Part shown: positions 7,501 through 9,054 of the stretch, piece after piece
How positions within the stretch are numbered: position 1 is the stretch's first letter
Layout: every line of letters begins with the position of its first letter
Assembly (NCBI GenBank): GCA_030840415.1
Contig: JAVEEO010000061.1
Span: 1 to 9,054 of the forward strand
Source of the DNA: Pseudonocardiales bacterium
GTDB taxonomy: Bacteria > Actinomycetota > Actinomycetes > Mycobacteriales > Jatrophihabitantaceae
Length of the DNA stretch: 9,054 bases
Direction of reading: 5' to 3'
The notes under the pieces: generated by a model
Database searches by the model: none
What the model was told of the DNA's origin: nothing
What the model saw: only the letters and a program-made list of their open reading frames with translations
Translations under genes and position numbers: made by a program

Positions 7501-9054
7501 GAGGTCAACCGACCGAGCGGATCGATGGCCGAGGTCTGGTCATTGAGAGCGTCGTAGGTCCAGATCGTGGTCCGGCCGAGCGCGGCGGTTTCACTGGTCC
7601 GGTTGCCTGCCGCGTCATAGGTGTAGCTGGTGACCGTGCCCGTCGGGTCGGTCACCGAAGCCAGGTTGCTGGCCGTGTCATAGGTGTACGTGGTGGTCGC
7701 GGCGGCCGCGGTGCCAACCGCGACGGTCAGTGCCGTCAGTTGGCCGTTGCTGTACGTCTCACTGGTCTGCGCTCCACCGGGTGCGGTCGTCACGGTGGTG
7801 GAGCCGCTGTAAGCGAAGGTGGTAGCCCGCCCCACTGGGTCGGTCTGCCTGGTCACCCGATGCTGGGAGTCGTAGACATTCGTGGTGACGCCGCCGCCGG
7901 GCCGCACCTGCGTGGTGAGGTAGTGACCGGAGCCGTAACCGTAGTGGACCAGCCCGCCGTCGACTCCGGTGACGACCGCGAGATTGCCATTGGAGTCATA
8001 GGAATACTGGGCGCTCCGGCCAGCAGAATCGGTCACCGAGCTGATCCGGGTTCCCGACCAGGTGAAGCTGAGTGACCGGTTGCCTCCGGCCGCCATGGCC
8101 GACAGCTGACCGGCACCGGTGTAGGAAAAGGTGACGGCGTTGCCGTGCAGGTCACTCAGCGCCGCAAGCGAACCGTCGCTGTTGAAGGTGATCTGCTGCC
8201 TGGCCCCTCGGACGAACAGCCATTTCTGCGTGGTGGCGTCGAAGCTGAGGGTGGCGTGCACACGCTGGGGCGCCGTGTAGTGCTGGGAGGCGTCCTCGGA
8301 GAAGACGACTGTCGCGCCGCTCTCCTGCACGACCTGCACCTGACGCGGCAACGGATCGCTGGTGTCCCCCGGGGTCAGTACCCGCAGCGCCATCGAGAAG
8401 CTGGCCGTCCAGCCGTAGCCGAACGGTCCATCGACTGCCGCACCCGAGGAGGAGTAGGTCCGGCCGACAGCCAGCGCCGGCCCGAAGCCGCCGATGCCGA
8501 TGTCCGCGCTGGAAAGGTAGAACTCGCCGGTTGCGGTGTTGACCGGATCCGCATGCGAGCACTGGCATAGCGGCTCGGCCGGATTGCTCCCGCCGATCGT
8601 CTCACCCGGCAGGGACGCCCCACCGGCATTGGGCGCGGAGAACCCGTTCGAGGTGGCCTGGATGTCGGTCATCCGACTGGAATTCACCGAGGAGGCCACC
8701 ACGGCGATATAGGTGTGGAAGCCGTTGCTCCAGGGGGTGACAGTGGCCGTACAGCTGGTTCCGGTCGCGCACCAGGTGAGGACTATGCCGGCCGTGTAGT
8801 CGAGCAGATAGATCCGGTAGGCGCTGCCGGTGTTGCCGACGTTCTGGTTCGCGGTTCCGGTCACCGTGAAGTTGGTGGATGAACCGACGGCGGAGACACT
8901 GGACTCCAGCGCAACGGTCCAGGCCTTCCGGGTGAGGGTGATCTCGTTGGAGACCGCCTGCTGACCGGTCACATTGGCATAGGTCGGAGTGCCGTTGGTG
9001 GCGGCCACCTCGGCCACGTAGACCTGCGGGCCGCCGGTGTAGAACACCGGCACA
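4545..9054 (-). CDS. Rhs/YD-repeat polymorphic toxin with C-terminal barnase/RNase Sa-like domain, 5' end outside window
   Basis: At least 1502 residues, read leftward; the true N-terminus, where a secretion signal would lie, is beyond the right edge. Numbering is from the first complete codon at 9053. Residues 36-125 resemble an Ig-like domain (SSTNFTVTGTANQNVG, then CATGTSC). CQCSHADPVNTATGEFYL (163-180) through FGYGWTASF (211-219) is a DUF6531-type start of the shell. YD repeats (YSYDAAGxL...TDPxG) fill about 345-1100. The Rhs-associated core is 1239-1294 (FTGEWTDP, LRARDYDP, FLAIDP, NPLQFTDPTG). The variable C-terminus of 208 residues starts at 1295: a linker with GDGASFGLTRDFRNS, then the RNase domain from about 1425. 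By family knowledge the repeats form a hollow shell around the toxin, which is freed by autoproteolysis and kills neighbours, as with B. subtilis WapA. The barstar-family gene overlaps its stop. Confidence 0.93.
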   Translation of the reverse strand, partial: VPVFYTGGPQVYVAEVAATNGTPTYANVTGQQAVSNEITLTRKAWTVALESSVSAVGSSTNFTVTGTANQNVGNTGSAYRIYLLDYTAGIVLTWCATGTSCTATVTPWSNGFHTYIAVVASSVNSSRMTDIQATSNGFSAPNAGGASLPGETIGGSNPAEPLCQCSHADPVNTATGEFYLSSADIGIGGFGPALAVGRTYSSSGAAVDGPFGYGWTASFSMALRVLTPGDTSDPLPRQVQVVQESGATVVFSEDASQHYTAPQRVHATLSFDATTQKWLFVRGARQQITFNSDGSLAALSDLHGNAVTFSYTGAGQLSAMAAGGNRSLSFTWSGTRISSVTDSAGRSAQYSYDSNGNLAVVTGVDGGLVHYGYGSGHYLTTQVRPGGGVTTNVYDSQHRVTRQTDPVGRATTFAYSGSTTVTTAPGGAQTSETYSNGQLTALTVAVGTAAAATTTYTYDTASNLASVTDPTGTVTSYTYDAAGNRTSETAALGRTTIWTYDALNDQTSAIDPLGRLTSRTFSSQGDLLTSTSPGGHQRRWGYAPDGTLASATDPTGGVTHYLHDQAGNVLSTTDPDTRTTTLGYDAAGRITAITDSANHTTRLGYDAVGRVTTSTDASGHVTQYAYDSDGNQVGLTSPSGLIRARAYDAAGQLVSTTEPDGGLTSYTYTPTGRLATVTDPDNHLTSYTYDPRDNLSTSTDPDNRLTRYSYDLDGRPLTVTLPSGAVSSISYDTAGEPISTTDANGSTTLFSYDAAGQLATSTDPLNRLTRRLYTADGQPSSVVDPDASSTDYSYDAAGRLASVTDPDGQVLSYEYDPAGLLVAATQPGNLITRYSYDAGGNLDLLTRPDGSAITRTYDADGQITGVSYSGTQTPAVSYSYDADGQRTVMTDGTGTTSYSYDSGGRLTRTTDGAGATLGYSYDPAGLLDSITYPGSRTVQYSYDPAGQMTGVTDWNAHTTLFGWTADGQVHTRSDPNGVMSTIGHDPAGQRTSIDISRGGAALANYGYQYDSAGQLTQDSGIGGVQHAYTFTPAAQLNQVTTTVPGGTSTTDAYSVTPGGQLTGLPDGSTLQYNAAGQLSSLVTAAGLSTTYSYDGNGARTSRTVAASTQPSASYGYNGAGALIAAQVAGQPAIAYGIDGDGLRQSRTAGTQTRQFTWDTSGAVPLVLDDGDHSYLYGPTSTPIAQIDDVSGTVEYLHGDLLGSTALITDASGAVVASNVYDAYGNRTAHTGTADSAIGFTGEWTDPSTGLVYLRARDYDPATGQFLAIDPLVDQTLQPYAYVDGNPLQFTDPTGECLLGHSNGRCRGGGVMDGALTSGPSNWLATQLQSGAVGDVVTTFEGIGDGASFGLTRDFRNSIDPGTECFVNHNGFYFGGVAFGAVAGTVISDGSSALAEESIGGAEVAFGPAPERAWTTFERVDSKGSPFPGHKGGSMFANDGRNGSQILPRTTPDGDAISYQEWDVNPHVKGVDRGGERIVTGDGKVYYTNDHYLSFTQFWGPGA
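4548..4781 (-). other. RNase N1/T1-superfamily (barnase/RNase Sa-like) toxin domain of the Rhs protein
   Basis: Residues about 1425-1502 of the Rhs protein. Recognisable pieces in the order of RNase Sa and barnase are FANDGRNGSQILP (1435-1447, substrate loop), SYQEWDV (1457-1463), GGERIVTG (1473-1480) and YYTNDHYLSF (1485-1494). The catalytic triad of the family maps to E1460 (general base), R1476 and H1490 (general acid), all present, so an active RNA-cleaving enzyme is expected. There are no cysteines in this part, unlike RNase Sa with its disulfide but like barnase. The substrate loop is longer than in RNase Sa (FQNRESVLP) and lacks an obvious Glu at the guanine-binding position. Cutting after G is therefore family knowledge, not something shown here. 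Confidence 0.85.
5172..5339 (-). other. Rhs-associated core (autoprotease region)
   Basis: Residues 1239-1294. It holds FTGEW, LRARDYDPATGQF, AIDPL and NPLQFTDPTG, the hallmark that ends the conserved shell in Rhs proteins. The two DP aspartates, D1269 and D1291, lie 22 residues apart, as expected for the aspartates implicated in Rhs/TcC self-cleavage. Everything after DPTG is the variable toxin part, so release near residue 1295 is predicted. The first motif reads DPLV and not DPxG. Confidence 0.75.
5754..8021 (-). repeat. YD/RHS repeat tract inside rhs
   Basis: Residues about 345-1100 consist of degenerate repeats of roughly 21 residues (about 63 bp) built on YxYDxxGxLxxxTDPxG. At DNA level, variants of GTCGTAGCTGTA recur along the plus strand, each coding for YSYD on the minus strand. 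These are coding repeats that build the Rhs shell, not a mobile element. Copies differ enough that recent tandem expansion is not obvious. The last part (about 950-1100) is more degenerate. Confidence 0.85.

Noticed and set aside
5754..8021. Regularly spaced similar DNA motifs that could be taken for a CRISPR array or satellite repeat
   Set aside because: The units are about 63 bp, degenerate, in frame and code for YD repeats. There are no identical repeats separated by unique spacers.
6144..8075. Plus-strand open frame of 643 codons opposite rhs, with apparent repeats of RVVAV-type segments
   Set aside because: The periodicity is the mirror of the YD repeats on the other strand. No ribosome binding site or known domain supports it.

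Overview
The window looks like a piece of chromosome from a high-GC Gram-positive bacterium (Actinomycetota). It is strongly G+C rich, third codon positions are mostly G or C, and the visible ribosome binding sites are GGAGG-like. The Rhs protein also has the Ig-like lead-in and CQC/DUF6531 junction that I associate with secreted actinobacterial Rhs proteins. The genus cannot be fixed from the sequence.

Layout from left to right. (1) Positions 1-1691, minus strand: an APC-superfamily amino acid permease, most like the YveA/aspartate:proton symporter type, whose C-terminus runs off the left edge. (2) Positions 1692-1961: a divergent intergenic region of about 270 bp with two dyads and no gene. 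(3) Positions 1962-4010, plus strand: a 682-residue protein with an N-terminal DUF4157 ('eCIS core') domain carrying a complete zincin-type motif (HELSH plus a downstream ExxxD), followed by about 400 residues I do not recognise. (4) Positions 4033-4548, minus strand: a barstar-family immunity protein, convergent with the DUF4157 gene across only 22 bp. (5) Positions 4545-9054, minus strand: a large secreted-type Rhs/YD-repeat protein whose N-terminus runs off the right edge. Its C-terminal tip is a barnase/RNase Sa-like ribonuclease.

The right half is a polymorphic toxin system. The order is an Rhs shell (Ig-like segment, DUF6531, about 750 residues of YD repeats, Rhs-associated core), a pretoxin linker, and an RNase tip with Glu, Arg and His catalytic residues in place. 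The barstar-family gene follows directly, its ATG overlapping the rhs TGA stop as ATGA. Toxin fold and immunity family were assigned independently and match the classical barnase-barstar pairing. However, the barstar positions that contact barnase and the RNase substrate loop both differ from the textbook proteins.

The DUF4157 gene is the less understood element. DUF4157 proteins are typical cargo or toxins of extracellular contractile injection systems and other polymorphic toxin loci. This one stands alone on its strand, with no visible immunity partner and no injection-system structural gene in the window. Whether it works with the Rhs system or only shares the locus cannot be decided here.
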